This document shows, piece after piece, positions 7,363-17,582 of a stretch of 64,000 nt of DNA (position 1 is the stretch's first letter; every line of letters begins with the position of its first letter). This DNA comes from Streptomyces sp. CB00455 (lineage in GTDB: Bacteria > Actinomycetota > Actinomycetes > Streptomycetales > Streptomycetaceae), in the NCBI RefSeq assembly GCF_001905445.1, contig NZ_LIVQ01000001.1:1054001-1118000 (forward strand), in the 5' to 3' direction. The translations under genes were made by a program, and so were the position numbers. The notes beneath the pieces were generated by a model, which saw only the letters and a program-made list of their open reading frames with translations, did not search any database and was not told where the DNA came from.

Positions 7363-9534
7363 TCAGTCGCCGTAGGTCTCGCCGCGCTCCGCCTTCGCCA
7401 CGAGGGAGGCGGGCGGGGTGAAGCGCTCGCCGTAGGTGGCGGCAAGGTCGCGCGCACGGGCCACGAAGCCCGCCGGGCCGCCCTCGTAGCCGTTGATGTA
7501 CTGGATCACGCCGCCGGTCCAGGCCGGGAAGCCGATGCCCATGATCGAGCCGATGTTGGCGTCGGCGACGGAGGTCAGGACGCCCTCGTCGAGGCAGCGG
7601 ACGGTGTCCAGGGCCTCGGAGAACAGCATCCGCTCCTTCATGTCCTCGAAGGGGATCTCGTACCCGGGCTTGGTGAAGTGTTCGCGCAGGCCCGGCCAGA
7701 GGCCCGCACGCTTGCCCGACTCGTCGTAGGCGTAGAAGCCGGCCCCGCCGCTGCGCCCCGGACGGCCGAACTCGTCGACCATGCGGTCGATGACGTGGTC
7801 GGCGGGGTGCTCGGCCCAGGCGCGGCCCTCGGCCTCGAAGGCCTTGCGGGTCTCGTTGCGGATCTTGCGCGGGAGGGTGAGGGTGAGCTCGTCCATCAGG
7901 GAGAGGACCTTGGCGGGGTAGCCGGCCTGGGCGGCCGCCTGCTCCACGGAGGCGGGTTCGACGCCCTCGCCGACCATGGCCACGCCTTCGTTGATGAACT
8001 GGCCGATGACGCGCGAGGTGAAGAAGCCCCGCGAGTCGTTGACCACGATCGGGGTCTTGTTGATCTGGCGGACCAGGTCGAAGGCGCGGGCGACGGCCTC
8101 GTCGCCGGTGCGCTCACCCTTGATGATCTCCACCAGCGGCATCTTGTCGACGGGCGAGAAGAAGTGCAGCCCGATGAAGTCGGCGGGGCGCGAAACCCCT
8201 TCCGCCAGGCCGGTGATGGGCAGCGTGGAGGTGTTGGAGCAGAGCAGCGCGCCGGGGGCGATGACGTCCTGGACCTCCTGGAACACCTGGTGCTTGAGGG
8301 CGGTGTCCTCGAAGACGGCCTCGATGACGGCGTCGCAGCCCGCCAGGTCGGCCGCCTCACCGGTCGGGGTGATCCGGGCGAGCAGCTCGGCGCGCTGCGC
8401 CTCGGTGGTACGGCCCCGGGAGACGGCCTTGTCGAGCAGCTTCTCGGAGTACGCCTTGCCCTTGGCGGCGGCCTCGGCGCTGACGTCCTTGAGCACCACC
8501 TCGATGCCGGCGCGGGCGCAGGAGTAGGCGATGCCGGCGCCCATCATGCCGGCGCCGAGAACGGCGACCTTGCGGATGCTGCGCGGCTCGATCCCCTGGG
8601 GACGGCTGCGGCCGGCGTTGACGGCCTGGAGGTCGAAGAAGAACGCCTGGATCATGTTCTTGGCGGTCTGCCCCGTCACCAGCTCGGTGAAGTAGCGGGC
8701 CTCGATGGTCAGGGCGGTGTCGAAGTCCACCTGGGAGCCCTCGACGGCGCAGGCCAGGATGTTGCGCGGAGCCGGGTACGGGGCCCCGTTCAGCTGCTTC
8801 TTCAGGTTGGCCGGGAAAGCGGGGAGGTTCGCGGCGAAGCGCGGATTCGACGGCGTACCGCCCGGGATCCGGTAGCCGGGCACGTCCCATGGCTGCTGCG
8901 ACTGCGGGTTCGCGTCGATGAAGGCGCGGGCCTTGGCGAGCATCTCCTCGGGGGTGGCGGCCAGTTCGTGGACCAGGCCGTTCTCCAGAGCGCGCCGCGG
9001 GTCGTACTGCGTGCCCTGGAGCAGGACCTTGAGCAGCGCGTCGGCGATGCCCATCAGGCGCACGGTGCGGGTGACGCCGCCGCCGGCCGGGAGCAGGCCG
9101 AGGGTGACCTCGGGCAGGCCGATCTTGGAGCCGGGGGCGTCCAGGGCGACGCGGTGGTGGGAGGCGAGGCAGATCTCGTAGCCGCCGCCCAGGGCGGCCC
9201 CGTTGATCGCGGCGACCACGGGCTTGCCGAGGGTCTCGATGCGGCGCAGCGAGCGCTTGATGGCGGTGCCGGTGTCGAAGGCGATCTGCGCGTCCCCGGG
9301 GCGCAGGCGGATCATGTCCTTGAGGTCACCGCCGGCGAAGAAGGTCTTCTTGGCGGAGGTGTAGATGATGCCGCGGATGGAGTCCTTCTCGGCCTCGGCC
9401 CGGTCGGCCACGGCCTCGATGGAGTCCTTGAAGGCCTGGTTCATGGTGTTGGCGGACTGGCCGGGGTCGTCGAGGACCAGGGTGACGACGCCGGTCTCGT
9501 CCTGTTCCCAGCGGATCGTGGTGGACTCGCTCAT
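7363..9534 (-). CDS. Bifunctional enoyl-CoA hydratase / 3-hydroxyacyl-CoA dehydrogenase
   Basis: Carries out hydration and the NAD-dependent oxidation step of beta-oxidation. Residues about 1-200 are an enoyl-CoA hydratase domain (oxyanion segment NGAALGGGYEICLASH, then LPEVTLGLLPAGGG). From about residue 325 a Rossmann domain follows (VAVLGAGMMGAGIA) with LHFFSPVDKMPLVEI and a C-terminal dehydrogenase domain. The 723-residue length fits the FadJ/FadB alpha-subunit type without extra domains. It is the last gene of a leftward operon with the thiolase 49 bp upstream, so the pair forms the multifunctional beta-oxidation complex. Gene symbol is withheld because Streptomyces has several paralogues. 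Confidence 0.95.
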   Translation of the reverse strand: MSESTTIRWEQDETGVVTLVLDDPGQSANTMNQAFKDSIEAVADRAEAEKDSIRGIIYTSAKKTFFAGGDLKDMIRLRPGDAQIAFDTGTAIKRSLRRIETLGKPVVAAINGAALGGGYEICLASHHRVALDAPGSKIGLPEVTLGLLPAGGGVTRTVRLMGIADALLKVLLQGTQYDPRRALENGLVHELAATPEEMLAKARAFIDANPQSQQPWDVPGYRIPGGTPSNPRFAANLPAFPANLKKQLNGAPYPAPRNILACAVEGSQVDFDTALTIEARYFTELVTGQTAKNMIQAFFFDLQAVNAGRSRPQGIEPRSIRKVAVLGAGMMGAGIAYSCARAGIEVVLKDVSAEAAAKGKAYSEKLLDKAVSRGRTTEAQRAELLARITPTGEAADLAGCDAVIEAVFEDTALKHQVFQEVQDVIAPGALLCSNTSTLPITGLAEGVSRPADFIGLHFFSPVDKMPLVEIIKGERTGDEAVARAFDLVRQINKTPIVVNDSRGFFTSRVIGQFINEGVAMVGEGVEPASVEQAAAQAGYPAKVLSLMDELTLTLPRKIRNETRKAFEAEGRAWAEHPADHVIDRMVDEFGRPGRSGGAGFYAYDESGKRAGLWPGLREHFTKPGYEIPFEDMKERMLFSEALDTVRCLDEGVLTSVADANIGSIMGIGFPAWTGGVIQYINGYEGGPAGFVARARDLAATYGERFTPPASLVAKAERGETYGD

Positions 9535-9583
9535 GTTCGCTACTTCCGTGTGAGAGGGGGGATCAGGGGGTGCAGGACGTTCT

Positions 9584-10798
<1,215 letters not shown>

Positions 10799-10821
10799 TG
10801 GTCAAGCCTTTCGAGGGGAGG

Positions 10822-11964
10822 TTAGCCGAGCAGGGAACGGCCGATGATCTCTTTCATGATCTCGGTCGTACCGCCGTAGATGGTCTGGATGCGTCCGTCG
10901 GTGAAGGCGCGCGCGACCGGGTATTCGCTCATGTACCCGTAGCCGCCGTGCAGTTGCAGACAGCGGTCGGCGACCCGCTTCTGGAGTTCGGTGGCCCACC
11001 ACTTGGCCATCGAGGCGTGGACGTGGTCCAGTTCGCCGTGGGAGTGGTCCACGATGCACCGGTCCAGGAACGCCCGGGTGACGGCGCACTCCGTGGCCAT
11101 CTCCGCTATCTCGAACCGGATGTGCTGGAGCTTGGAGAGCGGTCGGCCGAACGCCTCGCGCTCCTTGACGTACGCGGTCGTGATCTCCAGCAGGTGCTCC
11201 GCGGCGGCTATGCCGGCCATCGCGATACCCATCCGCTCCTGCGCCAGATTGGTCATCAGGTGGACGAAGGCGCCGTTCAGCTCGCCGAGCAGGTTCTCCC
11301 TGGGCACGCGTACGTCGTGGAAGAACAGCTCCGCGGTGTCCTGCGCCTTCTGGCCGATCTTGTCGAGGTTGCGGCCGCGCTCGAAGCCCTCGGCGCCGCG
11401 CTCGACGACCAGCAGGGACAGCCCGTGCGCCCCGCCCTCGGGGGTGGTCTTCGCGACGACGATCACCAGGTCGGCCAGGATGCCGTTGGAGATGAAGGTC
11501 TTGGAGCCGTTCAGCACCCAGTGGTCGCCCCGGTCCTCGGCGCTGGTGCGGATCCCCTGGAGGTCGGAGCCCGCCCCCGGCTCCGTCATGGCGATCGCGG
11601 TGACCGTCCGTCCGGAACAGAACCCGGGCAGCCAGCGCCGTTTCTGCTCCTGCGTGGCCAGGGAGGTCAGGTACGGGCCGATGATGTCGTTGTGCAGGCC
11701 GATGGCGAGCCCGGGGGCGCCGGCCCGCGTGAACTCCTCGGCGATCACGGCGGCGTAGCGGAAGTCGGTGTTCCCGCCGCCCCCGTACTCCTCGGGGACG
11801 GCGAGGCCGAGCAGCCCCTGGCGGCCCGCGGCCAGCCAGGCGTCGCGGCTGACGATGCCGTCCTTCTCCCACTGCTCGTAGTGCGGCAGCACCTCCTTGG
11901 CCAGGAAGGTGCGGACGGTCTCGCGGAACGCCTCGTGGTCGGCGTCGAAGATCTGGCGCTTCAT
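10822..11964 (-). CDS. Acyl-CoA dehydrogenase
   Basis: FAD enzyme introducing the alpha-beta double bond into acyl-CoA. The 380-residue protein has the ACAD order: helical N-domain, AMTEPGAGSDL flavin-binding signature near residue 130, beta-domain WVLNGSKTFISNG, and the C-terminal helical domain ending QLHGGYGYMSEYPVARAFTDGRIQTIYGGT, where the catalytic Glu usually lies in the segment before the GG. Gene order and a 19 bp gap place it in the operon with the thiolase. The chain-length preference cannot be read from the sequence. Confidence 0.95.
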   Translation of the reverse strand: MKRQIFDADHEAFRETVRTFLAKEVLPHYEQWEKDGIVSRDAWLAAGRQGLLGLAVPEEYGGGGNTDFRYAAVIAEEFTRAGAPGLAIGLHNDIIGPYLTSLATQEQKRRWLPGFCSGRTVTAIAMTEPGAGSDLQGIRTSAEDRGDHWVLNGSKTFISNGILADLVIVVAKTTPEGGAHGLSLLVVERGAEGFERGRNLDKIGQKAQDTAELFFHDVRVPRENLLGELNGAFVHLMTNLAQERMGIAMAGIAAAEHLLEITTAYVKEREAFGRPLSKLQHIRFEIAEMATECAVTRAFLDRCIVDHSHGELDHVHASMAKWWATELQKRVADRCLQLHGGYGYMSEYPVARAFTDGRIQTIYGGTTEIMKEIIGRSLLG

Positions 11965-11983
11965 CAGACGGCTCTCTTCTCTC

Positions 11984-13007
11984 CTACAGCCAGCTCTTGA
12001 CGGTTTCGATCAGCCGGGCCGGCTCGGGGCCGACGGGGGTGACGTTGAGCATGGTGACGCCCGCCTCGCGGAAGGCCTCGACCCGCTCGCGTACGTAGCC
12101 CTCGGGCCCGCACAGGGTGGTCAGCTCGCAGAGCTCGTCCGGGACCGCGGCCGCGGCGTCGCGCTTGCGGCCGGCCAGGTAGAGCTCCTGGATCGTGCGG
12201 GCCTCCTCCTCGTAGCCGTAGGCCACGGCGAGGTCGTTGTAGAAGTTCTTGCCGACCGCGCCCATGCCCCCGACGTACAGGGCGATCTGCGGGCGGGCGA
12301 GGTCCCGAGCGGCGGCCGCGTCCTGACCGATGGCGAGCAGTCCGCCCGCCACCGTCCGCAGCGCGCCGAGCTCCGGCGCGCGCTTCGCGGCGCCCTCGGC
12401 GAGGGGGGCTCCCCAGACCTCTCGGGCCTTCTCGGGGATGAAGAGGGTGGGCAGCCAGCCGTCGGCGATCGGCGGTCAGGCGCACGTTGGCCGGGCCGAG
12501 CGCGGCGATGTAGACGGGCACGGTGTCCCGGACCGGCCGGGTGAGGAGCTTCAGCGGCTTGCCGTGCCGGCCGCCCTTGCCGGGCGGCAGCGGCATGTCG
12601 GTGATGCCGTGGTGGTCGATCGTCTCGCGGCGCCAGATGCGGCGGCACAGCTCGACCGTCTCGCGGGTCCGGCCGAGCGGCTTGTCGTACGGCTTGCCGT
12701 GCCAGTCCTCCACGACCTGCGGGCCGGAGGCCCCGAGGCCGAGCAGCGCCCTGCCTCGCGAGAGCGCGTCCAGGCCGGCGGCCGTCTGGGCGATGAGGCC
12801 GGGGGTGCGCGAGTAGACGTTCAGGATCGCCGAGCCGATCTGCAGCCGTTCGGTGCGGGCGGCGAGGTACCCCATGATCGTCGGGGAGTCGAATCCCCAC
12901 GCCTCGGCGACCCACAGGGCGTCCAGACCGGCCGACTCCAGCGCCGCGGCCTCGTCGGCGGCCCGGCGCGGATCGCCGGCGTAGTCGAGCATCATCGACA
13001 GTTCCAT
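11984..13007 (-). pseudogene. LLM-class F420-dependent oxidoreductase, frameshifted
   Basis: Luciferase-like monooxygenase-fold oxidoreductase that would use coenzyme F420. The N-terminal part starts at the ATG at 13007 (MELSMMLDYAG) and reads normally to ALGPANVRLTAD, then leaves frame. The rest of the family sequence, from about GGLLAIGQDAAAARDLARP to the end NVTPVGPEPARLIETVKSWL, continues in another frame down to 11984. Restoring two bases (TC on the plus strand) between 12470 and 12471 recreates GCC GAG ATC GCC GAC, as expected for this family, and gives a 341-residue protein of normal length. The start overlaps the CoA-transferase stop by one base. It is either a real mutation or a sequencing error; everything else in the gene looks intact. 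Confidence 0.85.
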
Positions 13008-14134
13008 CAGCTCTCCTCGCCGAGCAGGGCCGGGACGTCCCAGTCGGCCGCCACCGACCGGGTGTGCGCGCCCGGCCGCGCGGGGCCGCCGGTGACGGCG
13101 GTCGGGGTCGCCGAGAAGCGCGGGGCGGGCGCGGGCTGCGTGATCCCGCCGAAGTCGGTGAAGGTCGAGCGGGCCGCGAGGTGGGGGTGGTGCGGGGCCT
13201 CGCGCAGGGAGAGGACGGGGGCCACGCAGGCGTCGGTGCCCTCGAAGAGCGCCGTCCACTCCTCGCGCGTGCGGGTCTTGAAGCGGGCGGCGACGCTCTC
13301 CCGCAGCTCGCCCCACCGGGCCGGGTCCTTGCGGGCCGGGGCCTGGTCCTCGATGCCGAGCAGCTCGGTGAACTGCTCGTAGAACTGTTGTTCCAGGGCG
13401 CCGACGGCCATGTACCGGCCGTCGGAGGTCTCGTAGGTGCCGTAGAACGGACAGCCGCCGTCGAGCAGGTTGGCGCCGCGCCGGTCCTGCCAGCCGCCGG
13501 CGGCCATCATGCCGTGGATCATCGCGGTGAGGTGCGCGGTGCCGTCGACGATGGCCGCGTCGACCACCTGTCCGGCGCCGGTGGCCCGGGCGTGCTGCAA
13601 GGCGGCGAGGACGCCGATGACCAGGTAGAGGGAGCCGCCCGCGTAGTCGCCGACCAGGTTGGCGGGGACGGCCGGGGGTGCGTCCGGGGCGCCGATCATG
13701 CCCAGCGCGCCGGTGACGGCGATGTAGGCGATGTCGTGGCCCGCGGTGTGGGCGAGCGGGCCCTCCTGGCCCCAGCCGGTCATCCGGCCGTAGACCAGCC
13801 GCGGGTTGCGGGCGTGGCAGTCGGCGGGCCCGACGCCGAGGCGCTCGGCGACCCCGGGGCGGAAGCCCTCGACGAGGACGTCGGCGCGGGCGGCCAGGTC
13901 CAGGACCCGGGCGGGGCCGTCCCCGGACTTCAGGTCGACCAGGACGGAGCGCTTGTTACGGTTGGTGACGTCGTAGGCCGGATCCACCGCGAGGCCGCCG
14001 CCGCCGGGGCGGTCCACGCGTACGACGTCCGCCCCCAGGTCGGCGAGGAGCATGGCGGCGAACGGGCCCGGGCCGATGCCCGCCAGCTCGACGACGCGCA
14101 CTCCGGCGAGCGGGCCGTTCCCTGTCACTGCCAT
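13007..14134 (-). CDS. CaiB/BaiF CoA transferase family (alpha-methylacyl-CoA racemase-like)
   Basis: First gene of the leftward acyl-CoA operon. Members transfer CoA between acids or epimerise 2-methylacyl-CoA. The 375-residue protein starts GVRVVELAGIGPGPFAAMLLADLGADVVRVDRP and carries NRNKRSVLVDLKS, EGFRPGVAERLG, and GHDIAYIAVTGALGMIG, the last being where racemases hold catalytic His/Asp residues. The C-terminal small domain follows at about residue 230. With an acyl-CoA dehydrogenase, thiolase and hydratase downstream, a racemase role for branched acyl-CoA (side-chain degradation) is plausible. It ends one base into the start of the next gene, so translation is coupled. Confidence 0.92.
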   Translation of the reverse strand: MAVTGNGPLAGVRVVELAGIGPGPFAAMLLADLGADVVRVDRPGGGGLAVDPAYDVTNRNKRSVLVDLKSGDGPARVLDLAARADVLVEGFRPGVAERLGVGPADCHARNPRLVYGRMTGWGQEGPLAHTAGHDIAYIAVTGALGMIGAPDAPPAVPANLVGDYAGGSLYLVIGVLAALQHARATGAGQVVDAAIVDGTAHLTAMIHGMMAAGGWQDRRGANLLDGGCPFYGTYETSDGRYMAVGALEQQFYEQFTELLGIEDQAPARKDPARWGELRESVAARFKTRTREEWTALFEGTDACVAPVLSLREAPHHPHLAARSTFTDFGGITQPAPAPRFSATPTAVTGGPARPGAHTRSVAADWDVPALLGEES

Positions 14135-14162
14135 CGAGCCCCCAGCGTTTCTGGTGTGCGAC

Positions 14163-14173
14163 TGTGTGACACA
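14163..14173. promoter_or_regulatory. Short palindrome in the acyl-CoA operon leader
   Basis: TGTGT-G-ACACA is a perfect 5 bp inverted repeat downstream of the predicted start point and 29 bp before the CoA-transferase ATG. It could be a second operator; nothing else supports it. Confidence 0.3.
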
Positions 14174-14191
14174 ACTGATGTAACACCAGCG

Positions 14192-14220
14192 ATGCTAGGA
14201 ACGCGTTCCACTCAGCACAA
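14192..14220 (-). promoter_or_regulatory. Promoter of the acyl-CoA operon with embedded KstR-like operator
   Basis: Reading leftward, TTGTGC (14215-14220) and TAGCAT (14192-14197) are separated by exactly 17 bp, a good housekeeping sigma-factor promoter. The spacer contains the perfect 12 bp palindrome GGAACGCGTTCC at 14198-14209. Its AAC-n2-GTT core and outer A match the mycobacterial KstR consensus TnnAACnnGTTnnA in all but one position. A TetR-family repressor bound here would sit between the -35 and -10 boxes. The promoter is seen directly; the regulator class is inferred. Confidence 0.65.
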
Positions 14221-14936
14221 GAGCAAGCGCTTAGCCGTTTGCCCGACCGGCCCGCCGGTCCGGCGGGATCCGGAGGTTCCGGCGGCCTCGCACGGCCGGT
14301 CGGTCGGTCGGTCGGCCGGTCGGCCGGTCGGCCGGTCCTCACGCTAGGGGGTGGCCGCGCGAACTTCACGGAGCCCGTCGGCCTGTCCCGCGCACTGCGC
14401 CCGCGCGGCCCGTCCATGCGGCCAGCACAGGGCGCGGGACGACCCGTCGGCCCGTCCCGCTGGCCGCCGGCCGCGGCGGCCGGCGGCGAGGGCTGCCCGC
14501 CTGGTCCGGCCTGGCCCCGGTGGCTCCGGCGGCGCCCCGGCGCACCACATACGAGGGGCCTGCCGGTGCCCGGCCCGGGCTTCCCCGCCGCGGGGGCGCT
14601 CGGGCGCCCCCGCCGCCCGACCTCACCACCCGGGCACCAGCGCGCGGCATCGAGCCGGTGCTCGTGTTCGCGAGCGCCCGGGCACCGGACCCTCGGTCGC
14701 CGTTGCCCGGGCGCCGGCACCACCGACACCTTCGGGGCGACGTCCGCAGAGGTTCCCGGCCGGTAGCGATCTCACTGTCGACACTGTCGACATGGGCGAC
14801 GTCAGCCCGACGAACCGGTCCACGGGCAGGCGGGCACATCGAGGCCGTGCGCCTGCGCCGTGCGCCGGCGCCCTGCTCGCGCGGGCGGTCCGTCCGCACG
14901 CTAGCCTCGGCCCCCGACACCAGCTGAGGAGCGGTC
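14221..14936. other. Gene-free region between divergent genes
   Basis: About 700 bp of extremely GC-rich DNA with no reading frame of convincing composition. It contains a tetranucleotide repeat (14293-14337), and a duplicated ACTGTCGAC near 14773-14791. A short promoter for the rightward gene must lie in the last 100 bp, but I see no convincing boxes. Confidence 0.5.
14293..14337. repeat. Tandem CGGT/CGGC tetranucleotide repeat
   Basis: About eleven units of CGGT alternating with CGGC units in non-coding DNA. It is a simple-sequence tract likely to vary in length between strains; no role is visible. Confidence 0.8.
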
Positions 14937-16136
14937 ATGAACGCACAGGCCCGACAGGACCATCCGCAACGGCCTTACGACATCGTGCTCTTCGGGGCCA
15001 CCGGGTTCGTGGGAGCGCTGACCGCCGAATACCTCGCCGCGCACGCACCCGCCGGGTGCCGGTGGGCCCTGGCCGGCCGCGACCTCGCGAAGCTGGAACG
15101 GCTGCGCGAGCGGCTGGCCGCGACCGACCCGGCCTGCGCGGCCCTGCCACTGCTGCGGGCGGACGCCGCCGACCCCGCGGCGGTGCGCGAACTGGCCGAC
15201 TCCACGCGGGTGCTGGCCACCACCGTCGGACCGTACGTCTGGTACGGCGCGGAACTCGTCGCCGCCTGCGCCCAGGCGGGCACGGACTACGTGGACCTGA
15301 CCGGGGAACCGGAGTTCGTGGACCGGATGTACGTCGAGCACGACACGCGGGCGAGGGAAACGGGTGCGCGGCTCGTGCACGCCTGCGGTTTCGACTCGAT
15401 CCCGGCCGACCTCGGCGCGTACTTCACCGTCGGCCGGCTGCCCGAGGGCGTCCCGCTCACGGTCGACGGGTTCATGCGTTCCAACGCCCTGTTCTCCGGC
15501 GGGACCCTGGCCTCCGCGCTGACCGCGCTGGGCCGCGGCCCCCAGACCCTGGCGGCCGCGCGGGCCCGCCGGATGCACGAGCCGCGACTGCTGGGGCGGC
15601 GGGCGCGGGGACCGGTGGGAGCGCCGCGGTTCAGCCGGGAGACCGGCACCTGGGCGCTGCCGCTGCCCACCCTGGACCCGGCGGTCGTGGCGCGGTCGGC
15701 GGCCGCCCTGGAGCGGTACGGCCCGGACTTCCGCTACCGGCACTACGCCTCGGTCAAGCACCTGCCCGTCGCGTTCGGCGGTACGGCGGCGCTGGGCGCG
15801 GCGGTGGCCCTGGCCCAGCTGCCGCCGGCCCGGCGGTGGCTGATGGACCGCTGGCAGCCCGGCCAGGGGCCGGACGCGGAGCGGCGCGCCCGCAGCTGGT
15901 TCTCGGTGCGGTTCGTCGGCGAGGGCGGTGGCCGCCGGGTGTTCACCGAGGTCTCGGGCGGCGATCCGGGCTACGGGGAGACGGCGAAGATGCTGGCGGA
16001 GTCCGCGCTGTGCCTGGCGCACGACGCCCTGCCGCAGACCGCCGGCCAGCTGACGACGGCCGTGGCGATGGGCGACGCGCTGATCCCCCGTCTGCAGAAG
16101 GCCGGCATCACCTTCCGGGTGGCGGACGCGCGCTGA
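14937..16136 (+). CDS. Saccharopine dehydrogenase NADP-binding family protein (trans-acting enoyl reductase-like)
   Basis: A 399-residue oxidoreductase with an N-terminal Rossmann fold (DIVLFGATGFVGALTAEYL). The family includes mycobacterial trans-acting enoyl reductases that work with polyketide synthases on lipids, but no partner synthase is present here. The typical GPYVWYGAELVAACAQAGTDYVDLTGEPEFVD and CGFDSIPADLGA segments are clear. The ATG at 14937 has GAGGAG upstream. It stands alone, divergent from the acyl-CoA operon and convergent with endonuclease V. Substrate unknown. Confidence 0.9.
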   Translation: MNAQARQDHPQRPYDIVLFGATGFVGALTAEYLAAHAPAGCRWALAGRDLAKLERLRERLAATDPACAALPLLRADAADPAAVRELADSTRVLATTVGPYVWYGAELVAACAQAGTDYVDLTGEPEFVDRMYVEHDTRARETGARLVHACGFDSIPADLGAYFTVGRLPEGVPLTVDGFMRSNALFSGGTLASALTALGRGPQTLAAARARRMHEPRLLGRRARGPVGAPRFSRETGTWALPLPTLDPAVVARSAAALERYGPDFRYRHYASVKHLPVAFGGTAALGAAVALAQLPPARRWLMDRWQPGQGPDAERRARSWFSVRFVGEGGGRRVFTEVSGGDPGYGETAKMLAESALCLAHDALPQTAGQLTTAVAMGDALIPRLQKAGITFRVADAR

Positions 16137-16277
16137 CGTCGCCGCGACCGCTACGGGGCCGCCACGCACCCGGGCGATCCCTCCGGGCCCCCGGCCGTCG
16201 AACCGCGGCCGGGCCCTGCCCTCGAAGTCCCGCCCGGCCCGCGACGCCCGACCCGCGACGCCCGGCACCGTACCTCT

Positions 16278-16310
16278 CCCCCGGCTACCGCCGGGGGGGG
16301 TACCCCCGGC
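16278..16310. terminator. Overlapping alternative hairpins between convergent genes
   Basis: Three arms, CCCCCGGC (16278-16285), GCCGGGGG (16290-16297) and CCCCCGGC (16303-16310), can form either of two 8 bp hairpins that share the middle arm. The location between two gene ends suggests a bidirectional terminator. An eight-G run makes the local sequence error-prone. Confidence 0.5.
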
Positions 16311-16400
16311 ATTGTCGGAGCACCCCAGTGCGCCGCCCGGTGATCGGGATCTGCTCCGCCTCGCGAGGCACGGCACCGGACGCCGCGGGCCTCGCCGGCG

Positions 16401-17099
16401 CTACTTCGACGACCGGACCTGGCCGGCGGCCTCGCGCAGGGCGCGCCGGCACAGGGAGTCGGCGTGCCGGGTGGTCTCGGGGATCCGGAAGCGCGGGCTG
16501 AGCGCGAGGACGTGGGCGCACGCGTTGTCCAGGCAGACGCGGTTGCCGACGGAGACGTACACCGGCTTGATGCCGTCCTGGGTGCGCAGCGCCCGTCCGA
16601 CCTCGGTGCCGTCCGCCGCGAGCAGTGGGGCGAAGTCGCCGCGACGGGGGCCCGGTTCCGCGTGGGTGAAGGTGAACGGGTTCTTCGCGACGCCGATCGC
16701 CGGGAGACCGGTGACCACCCCGAGGTGGCAGGCCAGGCCGAAACCGCGGGGGTGGGCGAGCCCGTAGCCGTCGCAGACGACGAGACCGGGCTCGGAGTTC
16801 AGGGAGTCGAGGGCGGCCAGTACGGTCGGCAGCTCGCGGAAGGCGAGCAGCCCGGGCACATAGGGGAAGCTCACCTGTCCGACGGCGGTGGCCTCCTCCA
16901 CGACCTCCAGGGTGGCGGCGTCGAGCACCACGGCGGCGGCGGCGACCAGGTCGCGCGCGTCGTCGTAGGCGACGTCCACGCCCGTGACCAGTCCCCTGCC
17001 GGCTGCCGGGCCGGGCTCGGTGGTCACGAGGTGATGGCGCAGTTCGTCCTGGATCGCCCGGGCCTCGGCCTCGTCTGCGGGGGTTTTCGTCCTCGTCAT
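16401..17099 (-). CDS. nfi: Endonuclease V
   Basis: DNA repair nuclease that nicks DNA one base 3' of deoxyinosine. The 232-residue protein has GVDVAYDD (first catalytic Asp), the YVPGLLAFRE motif with the catalytic Glu, VVCDGYGLAHPRGFGLACHLG with further metal ligands, GVAKNPF, and a C-terminal KPVYVSVGNRVCLDNA. All key residues appear intact. The ATG at 17099 gives the family-length protein. It is divergent from a YciI gene, with only 26 bp between the two starts. Confidence 0.95.
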   Translation of the reverse strand: MTRTKTPADEAEARAIQDELRHHLVTTEPGPAAGRGLVTGVDVAYDDARDLVAAAAVVLDAATLEVVEEATAVGQVSFPYVPGLLAFRELPTVLAALDSLNSEPGLVVCDGYGLAHPRGFGLACHLGVVTGLPAIGVAKNPFTFTHAEPGPRRGDFAPLLAADGTEVGRALRTQDGIKPVYVSVGNRVCLDNACAHVLALSPRFRIPETTRHADSLCRRALREAAGQVRSSK

Positions 17100-17125
17100 G
17101 ATGGTGCGAGAGTAGCCTGGCGATC

Positions 17126-17425
17126 ATGTTCGTCATGGAGCTCACCTACACCGCGCCCATCGAAGCCGTCGAAGAGCAGATGGACGCCCACCTCGCCTGG
17201 CTGGACGGCTACTACGCCGCCGGCGTCTTCCTGGCGTCGGGCCGCAAGGTCCCCCGTGAGGGAGGCGTGATCCTGGCCGGCGGGCTCTCGCGGGCGGAGA
17301 TCGAGAAGATCGCGGCCGAGGACCCCTTCACGCTGGCGGGCGTCTGCGCCTACCGCATCACGGAGTTCATCGCCACGAAGACTTCCGCGGACCTGTCGAC
17401 GGTCCGGGAGAACCCGGCTGCGTGA
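17126..17425 (+). CDS. YciI family protein
   Basis: A 99-residue ferredoxin-like-fold protein of the YciI family, whose members are putative small enzymes or binding proteins with a conserved His/Asp pair. Here AHLAWLDGYYAAGVFLASGRKVPREGGVILAG matches the family core, with the DAHLAWLD His and Asp. The region between the divergent starts is only 26 bp, so both promoters must overlap the neighbour or act leaderless. The function is unknown; it is soluble and cytosolic. Confidence 0.88.
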   Translation: MFVMELTYTAPIEAVEEQMDAHLAWLDGYYAAGVFLASGRKVPREGGVILAGGLSRAEIEKIAAEDPFTLAGVCAYRITEFIATKTSADLSTVRENPAA

Positions 17426-17524
17426 GCGCTCCCGCCGCCGCGTTCCCTCTCCGGATCACCCGCCCTCCCCGTCGCCCGCTCTCCCCGTCGCCCGCTCCGC
17501 CGCTCCACCCCTCCGCCCCTCCAC

Positions 17525-17563
17525 CGCTCGCCCGCTCGCCCGCTCGCCCGCTCGCCCGCTCGC
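17525..17563. repeat. 8 bp tandem repeat upstream of GNAT gene
   Basis: About five copies of GCTCGCCC run into the ribosome-binding site of the GNAT gene; related CCGTCGCCCGCT units lie just upstream. It is simple-sequence DNA in a leader and may vary in copy number, changing promoter-to-start spacing. Confidence 0.8.
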
Positions 17564-17582
17564 CGCGAAGGAGAACGCTCCG

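Noticed and set aside
14239..14766. Rightward 175-codon frame upstream of the enoyl-reductase-like gene
   Set aside because: Composition is driven by simple GC repeats, with no start signal and no recognisable domain.
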